A stretch of DNA of 64,000 bases, from contig CAMBSD010000007.1 in NCBI GenBank assembly GCA_945870425.1, positions 62,001 to 126,000 on the forward strand, given 5' to 3'. Below the pieces are notes generated by a model. The model was not told where the DNA came from. It saw only the letters and a list, made by a program, of their open reading frames with translations, and ran no database searches. The stretch comes from Chitinophaga pinensis (lineage in GTDB: Bacteria > Bacteroidota > Bacteroidia > UKL13-3). The translations under genes were made by a program, and so were the position numbers. Positions 1 to 8,657 of this stretch are shown here, one piece after another; the first letter of the stretch is position 1, and each line of letters opens with the position of its first letter.

Positions 1-1
1 G

Positions 2-238
2 GATAAATTCTCGGTTCGTTATTTGAAAGATACGGAATATGATGGCCGTGGTGCTAAATATTTCTTTGAAAAGTTAATTGCAGCTGGTCAAACAGGAGGA
101 ACACCTGCTTTTTTAAGCACACACCCTGATCCAGGTGATAGGGTTACAAATATTACTCAGACTTGGGAATGTCTTGGCAGCAAAGTAGGTTTAACATTCG
201 ATACCCGCTACGCTCAATTCAAAACCAGCCTGCCATAA
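2..238 (+). CDS. C-terminal fragment of an M48-like peptidase (truncated by window start)
   Basis: Open frame runs from the window edge; the ending 'FLSTHPDPGDRVTNI' is typical of M48 metalloprotease C-termini. Confidence 0.7.
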   Translation, partial: DKFSVRYLKDTEYDGRGAKYFFEKLIAAGQTGGTPAFLSTHPDPGDRVTNITQTWECLGSKVGLTFDTRYAQFKTSLP

Positions 239-266
239 GCAGTTGGCGGTTGATAGTATATTGCTG

Positions 267-301
267 TTAGTGAAAGGAGTTATTTGTATTCCTTTCACTA
301 A
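267..301. terminator. Hairpin TTAGTGAAAGGA-N11-TCCTTTCACTAA followed by T-rich sequence
   Basis: 12-bp perfect inverted repeat just after the first CDS and between convergent genes. Confidence 0.7.
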
Positions 302-349
302 TTATTTCCGATAATATAGCAATAAGAAAATATATCAAACTAATTACCA

Positions 350-826
350 TTAACCAATTTGCCCAAATTGCTTGAAATGGTGGGTAAAGTGCTTGCTGTG
401 AAATCTTTCCCAATCACTTTTTGTTAATGGTCCAAACACAGGATGTGAATGGATTTTGCTTGTATTTTGCTCATAATAAGTAACAAATTTGGCCATATAT
501 GAATTTAACTCATTAATGGCTCCGTAAAAAGTAGGATTTCTAAAAACGATTCCATCTCCTCTGAATATGGGCGATTGAAAATCCTTTCTAAATGGGGAAT
601 CACTATCAATAAACATCCGTTTTATTTTAGCGACCTTGTCATCATCAGTAAAAACAGGTGCTTCAATCTCTCCAATAGACACCATTATGGCATCCGAAAG
701 GTGTTCAATCATTTGCCAGGCATTCAGACTACCCCATAAAGGTTTGGCTTCTATACTTAAATCCTTAGTTAATAGATCTAAGTTAATTTCAGGGAATGAT
801 AAAAAAGTAGTTTCCATTATCAGCAA
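350..826 (-). CDS. DinB/DUF1569-like protein
   Basis: ORF of 158 aa with 'HPVFGPLTKSDWERFHSKHFTHHFKQFG', resembling DUF1569/DinB-like C-termini. Confidence 0.6.
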   Translation of the reverse strand: MLIMETTFLSFPEINLDLLTKDLSIEAKPLWGSLNAWQMIEHLSDAIMVSIGEIEAPVFTDDDKVAKIKRMFIDSDSPFRKDFQSPIFRGDGIVFRNPTFYGAINELNSYMAKFVTYYEQNTSKIHSHPVFGPLTKSDWERFHSKHFTHHFKQFGQIG

Positions 827-860
827 ATATTAAAACATTTTAGTACAATTACCCATAAAA

Positions 861-888
861 AAATGCCCAAGCTGTTGCTTGGGCATTT
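861..888. terminator. Rho-independent-like hairpin AAATGCCCAAGC-TGTT-GCTTGGGCATTT
   Basis: Perfect 12-bp stem immediately downstream of the minus-strand CDS ending at 911. Confidence 0.85.
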
Positions 889-910
889 TGGATTAGCGAT
901 ACTGCTGTTA

Positions 911-3145
911 TTATTTTTGAATCATTATTTTATGGGTAGAAGTATAATCAGTTGATGATACTTTAATAAAATACACACCATTGTTGGTGTTTTCAGCATT
1001 GAAATAAATAGTATGATCGCCACCAGCAAAAGCACCATTATGGATAGTTTGTACTTTTTGGCCCATCAAATTGTATAATTCGATAGTTACATTATCAGTT
1101 GAAGACAATTTGAAATCAACTTGAGTTAAACCACTAGTTGGGTTGGGGAAAACTTTAGAAATATAGTTAGATTTTACTTCTTCTTTAACACCAGTTCCTC
1201 TTAATAATGGAGTTTCGTTAACGTTGATTACTTCGCGAGCTTTTGCATCAGCACTATAATAAGAAACAATACCAATTAGGCTAATGTCACCTGGTTTGTT
1301 GTTAGACTCACCTGGGAAGGTATTTTGAAAATCAGTATATAAACCCGTATTTCCAGCATAATCGTTTTCTGTTACTTTTGAAACAGGTGGCAGCGTATAA
1401 GTAAATGTTTGAGTGTATGTAGAACCTTCAGCTGGGCCATTTATAATTGGACCTGCAGCTCCCCATGCAGATGGCAATATGGTTTTTGCAACATGGCGGT
1501 GCAAATAACCATAAAAATAGGCAGGTTCAGTGAATAATTCATGTCCAGATCCTCCTGCGCCTGCATCATCTTGACTATAATAATTGTGTTGGTTCCAAGT
1601 AGTACTTGTTGCGCTTAACTTAGGACCTCTTACATTATCTTCACTTACAATTGCCGTAATTCTAATATCTCCAGGTTTAGCATAATCAACAAAATCAGCT
1701 TTTACAGAAAAAGTTATTTTACGTGTTGCTGCGTCAAAAGTTTTATCAGTAATGGTAATGTTTACGGGCGAAACAGTATTCATTCTGTCTGTAATTTTAG
1801 TTGCCCATAAACCTCTATTCAATCCAACGGTAGCTTGATCAGCAAATAAAGTTCTATCAACTACACCGTAAGGATATCCAGTTGAATATGCAGTATTTAT
1901 GGTGTTACTTTGGGTATTGGCCATTCCGTCTGCATTGTGGTGCACAATACCAACCACCTTATTGTATGTTCCATTCACATTTAGGTTTTCCTCTAAAATA
2001 TCCCTCATTCTTAAGTGACCATCAGGACAGTAACCACACCAACCACCAGAACCTTCTTCTAAGAATATTCTTTTTGTGGCAGCCACACCTTTGTTAACAA
2101 AGATTTGGAAAGAAGCTGTATCTGAACTTCCATCAGTAGTATTGATTTCGCTTAACCAAGCCTTAATAGCTTTGTACTTTCCTAAATCAGCTGATGAAGC
2201 TGATAATGAAGTGGTATGTGTTAATTTTACTGTTCCACCGCCATTTGCCGGTACATTTAAATTTGAAAGGCTAGCTGTAATTACTGAACCTCCATCAACC
2301 GTATAGTTAATGTTACAAGTTGTTATTGCTACCTTACCAGTATTAGCAACTGATAACATGATTTTTTGAGACTCTGGCACATTCAAAGATGCTACCGCAG
2401 CAGAAGCATTTGAAATTTTTGGAGTAACATTGGGTTGTATTCCATAATTGAATGTATACACATGACTTTTAGTTGCATCATAAGTACCATCAGCACCGCC
2501 AAAGTTTAGGCTTGGGCTTCCAGCTACCATAAAGCCTTTGCTGCGCGAAGGATCTTGAACGCCAATGGTAGCATTGAAAGTACCAAATCCATAGTTTTCA
2601 ACAATATCAAAAGTACCAGCTTCGTAGAATCTGATTGCGAAATAGGTAACATTATCACCAAGTGTTGCACCTTTAATTCCAGCTAATCTCCATTGAACAA
2701 CAAATACCCTATTAGGAGCAGTACCATATGTAAATGATTTTACATCAGACGCAAAAGTATTTGCACCTGAAGTAATTGGCTCTAAACTCAAATTATCCCA
2801 AAACGCAAAAATTGCATTCTTTGGCGCTGCCGCATTTGGTAGTGTTGTGTTAGCTGAAATATCAGTTGTTTGAGATATATCAAAAGTTACATAGCCACTA
2901 GTACTCACTTTAAACTGTGTCACAGGATTACCATAGAAAGTCCATGTTGAAAAAGGAAATTCAATTGGATCTGACAAAGTTCCAAATGCAGGAGCTCCTG
3001 TTTCTCCTCCAATAATCAATGTGCCAGAAGCATCATTCATGGTGTAGGGGGCAGCAGTACCAGAAGACTTAATAGCCCAATAGTCCTGAGAGAAAGCTAA
3101 GTTAATGGAACCCAATAAACCAAGCGTTAGTAAGATTTTTTTCAT
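911..3145 (-). CDS. Secreted Omp28-like protein with type IX secretion C-terminal sorting domain
   Basis: Signal peptide; CxxC region 'GGWCGYCPDGHLRMRDI'; C-terminal 'VFPNPTSGLTQVDF...GVYFIKVSS...KIMIQK' typical of T9SS type A sorting domain. Confidence 0.85.
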   Translation of the reverse strand: MKKILLTLGLLGSINLAFSQDYWAIKSSGTAAPYTMNDASGTLIIGGETGAPAFGTLSDPIEFPFSTWTFYGNPVTQFKVSTSGYVTFDISQTTDISANTTLPNAAAPKNAIFAFWDNLSLEPITSGANTFASDVKSFTYGTAPNRVFVVQWRLAGIKGATLGDNVTYFAIRFYEAGTFDIVENYGFGTFNATIGVQDPSRSKGFMVAGSPSLNFGGADGTYDATKSHVYTFNYGIQPNVTPKISNASAAVASLNVPESQKIMLSVANTGKVAITTCNINYTVDGGSVITASLSNLNVPANGGGTVKLTHTTSLSASSADLGKYKAIKAWLSEINTTDGSSDTASFQIFVNKGVAATKRIFLEEGSGGWCGYCPDGHLRMRDILEENLNVNGTYNKVVGIVHHNADGMANTQSNTINTAYSTGYPYGVVDRTLFADQATVGLNRGLWATKITDRMNTVSPVNITITDKTFDAATRKITFSVKADFVDYAKPGDIRITAIVSEDNVRGPKLSATSTTWNQHNYYSQDDAGAGGSGHELFTEPAYFYGYLHRHVAKTILPSAWGAAGPIINGPAEGSTYTQTFTYTLPPVSKVTENDYAGNTGLYTDFQNTFPGESNNKPGDISLIGIVSYYSADAKAREVINVNETPLLRGTGVKEEVKSNYISKVFPNPTSGLTQVDFKLSSTDNVTIELYNLMGQKVQTIHNGAFAGGDHTIYFNAENTNNGVYFIKVSSTDYTSTHKIMIQK

Positions 3146-3249
3146 AAATTTTTATTAAATTTTCGGTTTTCAATGTTATGCAAAGCAAATGTGAATTCAA
3201 AACTTAATATTGTAAATTATTAGCTATAATTCATTAAGATTATAGAAAT

Positions 3250-5019
3250 CTATTTAATGTTAATATCATACAACATCCTTGCCTGAAAGCCATTATTTTT
3301 CATTGCTTTTTCAAGTTGATTAAAGTACATATAATTTTCACCCAGATGCTTTTTAGTAAAATACATTTCTGTTTCATTACCCATCTCTTTTAATAGGTTT
3401 TCAAATGGATCTTTTTGATTAGGAAAATCGACCGTTCTATAATCACTCAATTTAGCTTTCTCTGATGCAATTTTAATTGCTTTATCCAATCCACCAAATT
3501 CATCTACCAAGCCAATTTTCTTTGCATCTGCTGCTGCCCATACCCTACCCTGTGCAATATTATCTACTTGTTCGTATGTGAGTTTACGACCTTCAGCTAC
3601 TCTATTCACAAAATCATTGTAAATATGGTCAACTTCTTTTTGTATGATGGCTTTTTCTCCATCGCTTAATGCTCTATCTGGTTTACCCAAATCTGCAAAT
3701 CGTCCAAAATTCACCGTTTCTATTTTTACACCCATTTTATTGTTCAATAATTCCTGTGCATTAAACAATAAGCCAAAAACACCAATAGAACCTGTAATGG
3801 TATTGGGTTGTGCCACAATCACATCTGCAGGAGCTGCAATATAATAACCACCACTGGCAGCTAAATCGCCCATACTTACTACAACAGGTTTGTCTTTTTT
3901 AGCTAATACCACTTCTCTCCATATAATATCGCTTGCCAAGGCACTTCCGCCTGGAGAATTTATACGTAAAACAATGGCTTTATAGCTTTTATCCTTTCTC
4001 GCTTTAGATATGGCTTCGGCTATTCTTTCGCTACCCATGCTTTGGTCATCACCTTGCCCCATGCCGATTTCGCCCACACAATAAATAACGGCAATTTTAT
4101 CATCACTAGTTGAAATATTTCCTGTGTTCACAGTTTTGTACTTAGAACTAGAAACCAACTCCAAATCTTTGTCTACAGCAATTCCACTTAATTTTCTTAA
4201 TTGCTCATCCACTTGATCTTGGTATAAGGCCTCATCAATCAAACCATACGTTTTTGCATCCATAGCATTTTGAACCAAAAAATTATCAATCACATTCATC
4301 AATTTGTCTTTTGGTATTTTGCGAGAAATAGAAATATTGCTAACAAAATGATTAAACATTGAACCCATAAAAGACTGGATTTGCTGGCGATTTTCATCAC
4401 TCATGTGGTCAGTAATAAATGTCTCAGCAGCAGCTTTGTATTTACCATGTCTAATAAGTTCTGGTCTCAAACCAACCTTATCAAACATGTTTTTCAAATA
4501 AACAACTTGTTGGGTAAAGCCATTCATTTCAATATTTCCAGATGGATTTAAAATCACTTTATCACTTACAGAGGCTACATAATAGGAATGCTCATCAATA
4601 AAATCACCATAAGCCACAATGAACTTTTTGGTTTTCTTAAACTCAATTAGCGCATTTCTGATTTCCTCCAAAGTGGCATAGCTATTTGGCGAAAAGCCTA
4701 AACGCAAATAGATTCCTTTTATATTAGCATCGGTTCCAGCCTTTTTGATATTTTTAACAATATCATTCAAACCCACAGCTTTGTTACTTTCAAATGAATT
4801 GAAGTCGAAACCATCCAATGGATTTTTGGATGTTCGCTCAGGAATAATATTGGTTAATTTTATTTCTAAAATGCTGTTTTCCGAAATACTGGCAACCTTT
4901 TCATTAGTAAAACTTGAGGCAATACCTGCAATTATTCCGATGAGTATAAAAAACAACAGCACCGAACCGACAATAAAACCAAGCATGCTGGCAAAAAAGA
5001 ATTTAAAAAACTGTTTCAT
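3250..5019 (-). CDS. sppA: Signal peptide peptidase SppA, 67K type
   Basis: Two SppA-like repeats including 'RINSPGGSALASDIIWREV' and 'GDLAASGGYYIAAPAD...TGSIGVFG'. Start placed at internal Met (MKQFFKFFFASMLGF); the ORF track extends to 5082. Confidence 0.9.
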   Translation of the reverse strand: MKQFFKFFFASMLGFIVGSVLLFFILIGIIAGIASSFTNEKVASISENSILEIKLTNIIPERTSKNPLDGFDFNSFESNKAVGLNDIVKNIKKAGTDANIKGIYLRLGFSPNSYATLEEIRNALIEFKKTKKFIVAYGDFIDEHSYYVASVSDKVILNPSGNIEMNGFTQQVVYLKNMFDKVGLRPELIRHGKYKAAAETFITDHMSDENRQQIQSFMGSMFNHFVSNISISRKIPKDKLMNVIDNFLVQNAMDAKTYGLIDEALYQDQVDEQLRKLSGIAVDKDLELVSSSKYKTVNTGNISTSDDKIAVIYCVGEIGMGQGDDQSMGSERIAEAISKARKDKSYKAIVLRINSPGGSALASDIIWREVVLAKKDKPVVVSMGDLAASGGYYIAAPADVIVAQPNTITGSIGVFGLLFNAQELLNNKMGVKIETVNFGRFADLGKPDRALSDGEKAIIQKEVDHIYNDFVNRVAEGRKLTYEQVDNIAQGRVWAAADAKKIGLVDEFGGLDKAIKIASEKAKLSDYRTVDFPNQKDPFENLLKEMGNETEMYFTKKHLGENYMYFNQLEKAMKNNGFQARMLYDINIK

Positions 5020-5145
5020 GGTATAAATATATTTTTGGTAAATGTAAAGATTGGCTTGGTAAAACAATAGATGTTTACACAAAAGACTTAAGACTTAAAT
5101 AAATGGCAATTTAATGCTCCATTAAATAAGTAAAAATAAAAATCT

Positions 5146-5153
5146 TATGTTTG
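5146..5153 (+). promoter_or_regulatory. Possible Bacteroidota -7 box (TATGTTTG) upstream of the glycosyltransferase
   Basis: Matches TAnnTTTG ~30 nt upstream of the ATG; no clear -33 TTG at the expected spacing. Confidence 0.35.
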
Positions 5154-5183
5154 TAGGCTAAAACACATCTTCATTTATAAACA

Positions 5184-5927
5184 ATGCTGAACGGAAAAAA
5201 AATAATCGTAGTGCTACCTGCCTACAACGCAGAGTTAACTTTAGAGAAAACATATAACGAAATTCCTTTTGACATTGTAGATGATGTGATTTTAGTGGAT
5301 GATGCAAGTAAAGACAATACAAGTGAACTCGGCAGAAAACTTGGCATTAAGCATGTTATCAAACACGAGAAAAACAAGGGCTATGGTGGAAATCAAAAAA
5401 CGTGTTATAATACTGCCCTAGGTTTAGGGGCAGATATTGTTATCATGCTTCACCCTGACTATCAATACACACCTAAACTTATACACGCCATGAGCAGCAT
5501 CATTGCCTTTGATGTGTATCCAGCAGTATTTGGTTCTCGCATATTAGGTATGGGGGCCTTAAAAGGAGGAATGCCTTTGTACAAATTCATTTTCAATCGT
5601 ATGCTTACCTTGTTCCAAAATATTATGATGGGGCAAAAACTTTCAGAATACCACACTGGATACCGTGCTTTTAGTGCCAATGTATTGAATAGTGTTAACT
5701 ATAATATTTGTAGTGATGATTTTGTTTTTGATAATGAAATATGTGCTCAAATATTTATGAAGGGTCATGAAATAGCCGAAGTAACCTGCCCGACAAAATA
5801 CTTTCCAGAAGCTTCAAGTATAAACTTTAAACGCAGTTCTATTTATGGAATGGGCGTTTTGAGAACATCGATTATCTATAGATTGCAAAAAATGGGATTG
5901 GGTAGTTTTTATATTTTCAGCAAATAG
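5184..5927 (+). CDS. Glycosyltransferase family 2 (DPM1-like)
   Basis: 'VVLPAYNAELTLEKTYNEIP...VDDASKDNT', HPDYQY motif. Confidence 0.85.
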   Translation: MLNGKKIIVVLPAYNAELTLEKTYNEIPFDIVDDVILVDDASKDNTSELGRKLGIKHVIKHEKNKGYGGNQKTCYNTALGLGADIVIMLHPDYQYTPKLIHAMSSIIAFDVYPAVFGSRILGMGALKGGMPLYKFIFNRMLTLFQNIMMGQKLSEYHTGYRAFSANVLNSVNYNICSDDFVFDNEICAQIFMKGHEIAEVTCPTKYFPEASSINFKRSSIYGMGVLRTSIIYRLQKMGLGSFYIFSK

Positions 5928-5948
5928 TTTCAACCAAAATATTTCTTT

Positions 5949-7811
5949 CTATTCCTCTTCTTCAAAAACCAATTCGGCATCTTTTTCCCATATTTCCATT
6001 TCGCAGGGCTTGCAGTTAAACTTCAGTTTATACTCGTTTTCACCATGCTTTAATGTCAAAGGTTCTATCAATTTTTCACCCATGGTATCTTTGTTGTATC
6101 GCCAACATTTCCCCAACTCATATTTCACGCAATATTTAGTGGTCATCACCCTCGATTTACCAGGGTCCCATTGCAGTTCAAAAGCCTTTTCTATTTCAGT
6201 TACACCATGACGTTTATAAAACTCACGGGCAAGTTTATTGGCCACGTTATATGTAAAGTCAAGTTGGCTAACAGGATAAGGATGATCCGTTTTTGTAATT
6301 TGGTATTCCTCTCTATGGTATTCATTAACCCTAATGTCTATCAGTTGTTCTAATACCAATCTTCTGATATCATTAATTTTCGAAATGGGTAAAAACCAAT
6401 TACTCGAAAAATCCACATGGATATCATCCACAATAAATGGTGTATTTCCTGTTTTTGATAAGTTTTTCTTGATGTTTGGAATGGTAGAATCTTCACTTTT
6501 TGCCAACTCTTTAGCTGACTCAAAATTTGAAACACTTTGATGTCCATCTTCATCTATAGCTAATAATTGAAACCCATTAGCGGTTTCTGAGAATACTAAT
6601 TTCACACCAATCTTGCGAACAGCACTGTCATCCCTTTCAAGCAATTTATTAAAATTGGCATCTGAATTTCGATAGATAATGGTACCTGGTTTCAAGGGTC
6701 TAAAAGTATTTGGAACTACGATATCATTCACAATGATATTAATTTGAGCCCCATCAGCCTCACCATTTTCGTTGATAAAATAAAGCCCATCACCATTGTT
6801 TAGTAATTCGCTATTCTCAATCAAATAGCCGTTTGATTTGGTTTCAATAACCCTACCAATAAGTTGTCCTTGTGATTTTGGGGTTTCCCAAGAACCAATT
6901 TTTTGGCTTCGCTTGTTAACAAAATAATCAGTATATCCACGATTGAAACTTCTGTCCATTTCAGCATCAAAAGTATAGAATGTCCTACCTGATGAAGCTT
7001 TTTTATAGCTCTCGTTGTTTTCTAAAAAGGCATCAAGTTTTTTACGTAAGTAGGATGTATTGTTTTTGACATATACCATGTCTTTCAAGCGACCTTCTAT
7101 TTTAAATGAAGTAATGCCTGCTTCAACTAAATTGGGCAATTGCTCGCTTAGATCTAAATCCTTAATGGATAATAAATGACTATTCGATATTAATGTTTCC
7201 CCCTTTCCATCTATAAGGTTATAAGGCAATCGGCAGTTTTGGGCGCATGAGCCTCTGTTGGCACTGCGCTCGCCATTGGCAATACTCATATAGCAATTGC
7301 CACTAAAAGACACGCATAATGCACCTGAAACAAAAAACTCTAATTCAACATCTGTAGCAGTATGAATATCTTTTATTTGATCTAAGTTCAATTCACGAGC
7401 TAGGACCACCCTCTTCATTCCTGCATCTGCCAAAAATTTGACATGTTTTGGGTCTCTGTTATTTGCTTGCGTGCTGGCATGAATAACAATTGGAGGCAAG
7501 TCCATTTCCATGATGGCCATGTCTTGCACAATCAGAGCATCCACTCCAATCTCATATAAAGTATGAATTAATTCTTTACAATCTTCTAATTCGTTATCAT
7601 ATAAAATGGTGTTAACCACTACAAAAACTTGGGCTTTAAAAAGGTGGGCATATTTCACCAATTCAGCCACATCTTCAATGGAATTGGTAGCATTTGAACG
7701 TGCCCCAAATTGTGGTGCTCCAATATAAACGGCATCTGCACCCGCGTTGATGGCAGCTATGCCTTGAATTAAATTTTTAGCAGGTGACAGAATTTCTACT
7801 TTCTTTTTCAT
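5949..7811 (-). CDS. Peptidase U32 family protein (RlhA/YdcP-like)
   Basis: 'ELLSPAKNL..GINAGADAVYIG'-type N-terminus, 'FVSGALCVSFSGNCYMS...RSANRGSCAQNCRLPY' U32 signature, C-terminal Cys motif. Confidence 0.9.
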   Translation of the reverse strand: MKKKVEILSPAKNLIQGIAAINAGADAVYIGAPQFGARSNATNSIEDVAELVKYAHLFKAQVFVVVNTILYDNELEDCKELIHTLYEIGVDALIVQDMAIMEMDLPPIVIHASTQANNRDPKHVKFLADAGMKRVVLARELNLDQIKDIHTATDVELEFFVSGALCVSFSGNCYMSIANGERSANRGSCAQNCRLPYNLIDGKGETLISNSHLLSIKDLDLSEQLPNLVEAGITSFKIEGRLKDMVYVKNNTSYLRKKLDAFLENNESYKKASSGRTFYTFDAEMDRSFNRGYTDYFVNKRSQKIGSWETPKSQGQLIGRVIETKSNGYLIENSELLNNGDGLYFINENGEADGAQINIIVNDIVVPNTFRPLKPGTIIYRNSDANFNKLLERDDSAVRKIGVKLVFSETANGFQLLAIDEDGHQSVSNFESAKELAKSEDSTIPNIKKNLSKTGNTPFIVDDIHVDFSSNWFLPISKINDIRRLVLEQLIDIRVNEYHREEYQITKTDHPYPVSQLDFTYNVANKLAREFYKRHGVTEIEKAFELQWDPGKSRVMTTKYCVKYELGKCWRYNKDTMGEKLIEPLTLKHGENEYKLKFNCKPCEMEIWEKDAELVFEEEE

Positions 7812-7905
7812 AAAGCGGCAAAGGTCTCCATAAATTGTTTGTTTACAAGTAAAAATAGAATTTTGTTGTAAGAATGTTTCAACGACTTATCTAGCCTAGT
7901 TATGG

Positions 7906-7955
7906 GCAGTCGCTAGGCTCTGCCTAGTGACCGATTATCCTTAAGGCATCTTGCC
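7906..7955 (+). repeat. Left arm of inverted two-hairpin REP-like repeat
   Basis: GCAGTCGCTAGGCTCTGCCTAGTGACCGATTATCCTTAAGGCATCTTGCC; contains hairpins CTAGGC-TCT-GCCTAG and GGCA-TCT-TGCC; inverted partner at 8547-8595. Confidence 0.85.
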
Positions 7956-7959
7956 TTTT

Positions 7960-8530
7960 TACCATAAATCTAGTAACTTAAATGGACTTTGTGGGTTCTC
8001 ACTACTTAAAATCTATTCGTGTGGTTATACAGCAAAACCTGCTCTTGCAGGAATGTTATGTATGTATTTTTCTTTTTGATTGATTATCTCTGTTAACCAC
8101 AATGCAATTGGACGACTCGTTTTTACCAAAACGCAAAAACTTCATTTTGCTTTGAGCTCTTTCCATGAAATCTAAATATCATTTCAAGCCATTCTTTTCT
8201 TGACTCTCGTGGGTTTTTCATAATCAATTTCAAAAATTACTTTGCTGTAAAACTCTTAAAATCTCGAATTAATTCTGATAATAATTGTTCGTTTTGCATT
8301 GATACAATTAAATGAACATAATTGGTCATCCAGATTAACCGGGACAGAAGCATAAATTTCTAACCCTTTATGCGATTAGCAATACTTTATACTTTTAATT
8401 AACTCATCTGTATAACTTTTACGAGTAAAAACATCTGCTCAACCAATTACAATATTTGTTAAATAAAATAACCAAACTGAATGTGTCTTTCATAATTCCG
8501 AGTTCTTTTTATCCTTTTGGTAAAATCAAT
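7960..8530 (-). pseudogene. Degenerate REP-associated tyrosine transposase (RAYT, Y1_Tnp family)
   Basis: Reverse-strand translation with multiple stops/frameshifts shows 'ADVFTRKSYTDELIKSIKYC*SHKGLEIYA', 'MTNYVHLIVSMQNEQLLSELIRDFKSFTAK', 'NPRESRKEWLEMIFRFHGKSSKQNEVFAFW', 'KEKYIHNIPARAGFAV', matching the order of RAYT motifs (HxH, ...YIHNNPVRAGLV). Confidence 0.85.
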
Positions 8531-8546
8531 ATGTAGATATTTTCTT

Positions 8547-8595
8547 GGCAAGATGCCATTTTCATATCAGTCACTCGGCAGTAGCCGAGCAACTG
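8547..8595 (-). repeat. Right arm of inverted two-hairpin REP-like repeat
   Basis: GGCAAGATGCC...GTCACTCGGCAGTAGCCGAGCAACTGC; reverse complement closely matches 7906-7955. Confidence 0.85.
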
Positions 8596-8657
8596 CTTTC
8601 GAAAGCAGCTAATGCTATTAATCAATGCAACTAAATAAAATCACTTAACAGTAGCCC

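Noticed and set aside
5949-7811. U32 peptidase beside the RAYT relic considered as a linked system
   Set aside because: U32 proteins are common chromosomal genes; proximity to a decayed transposase is most simply coincidental.
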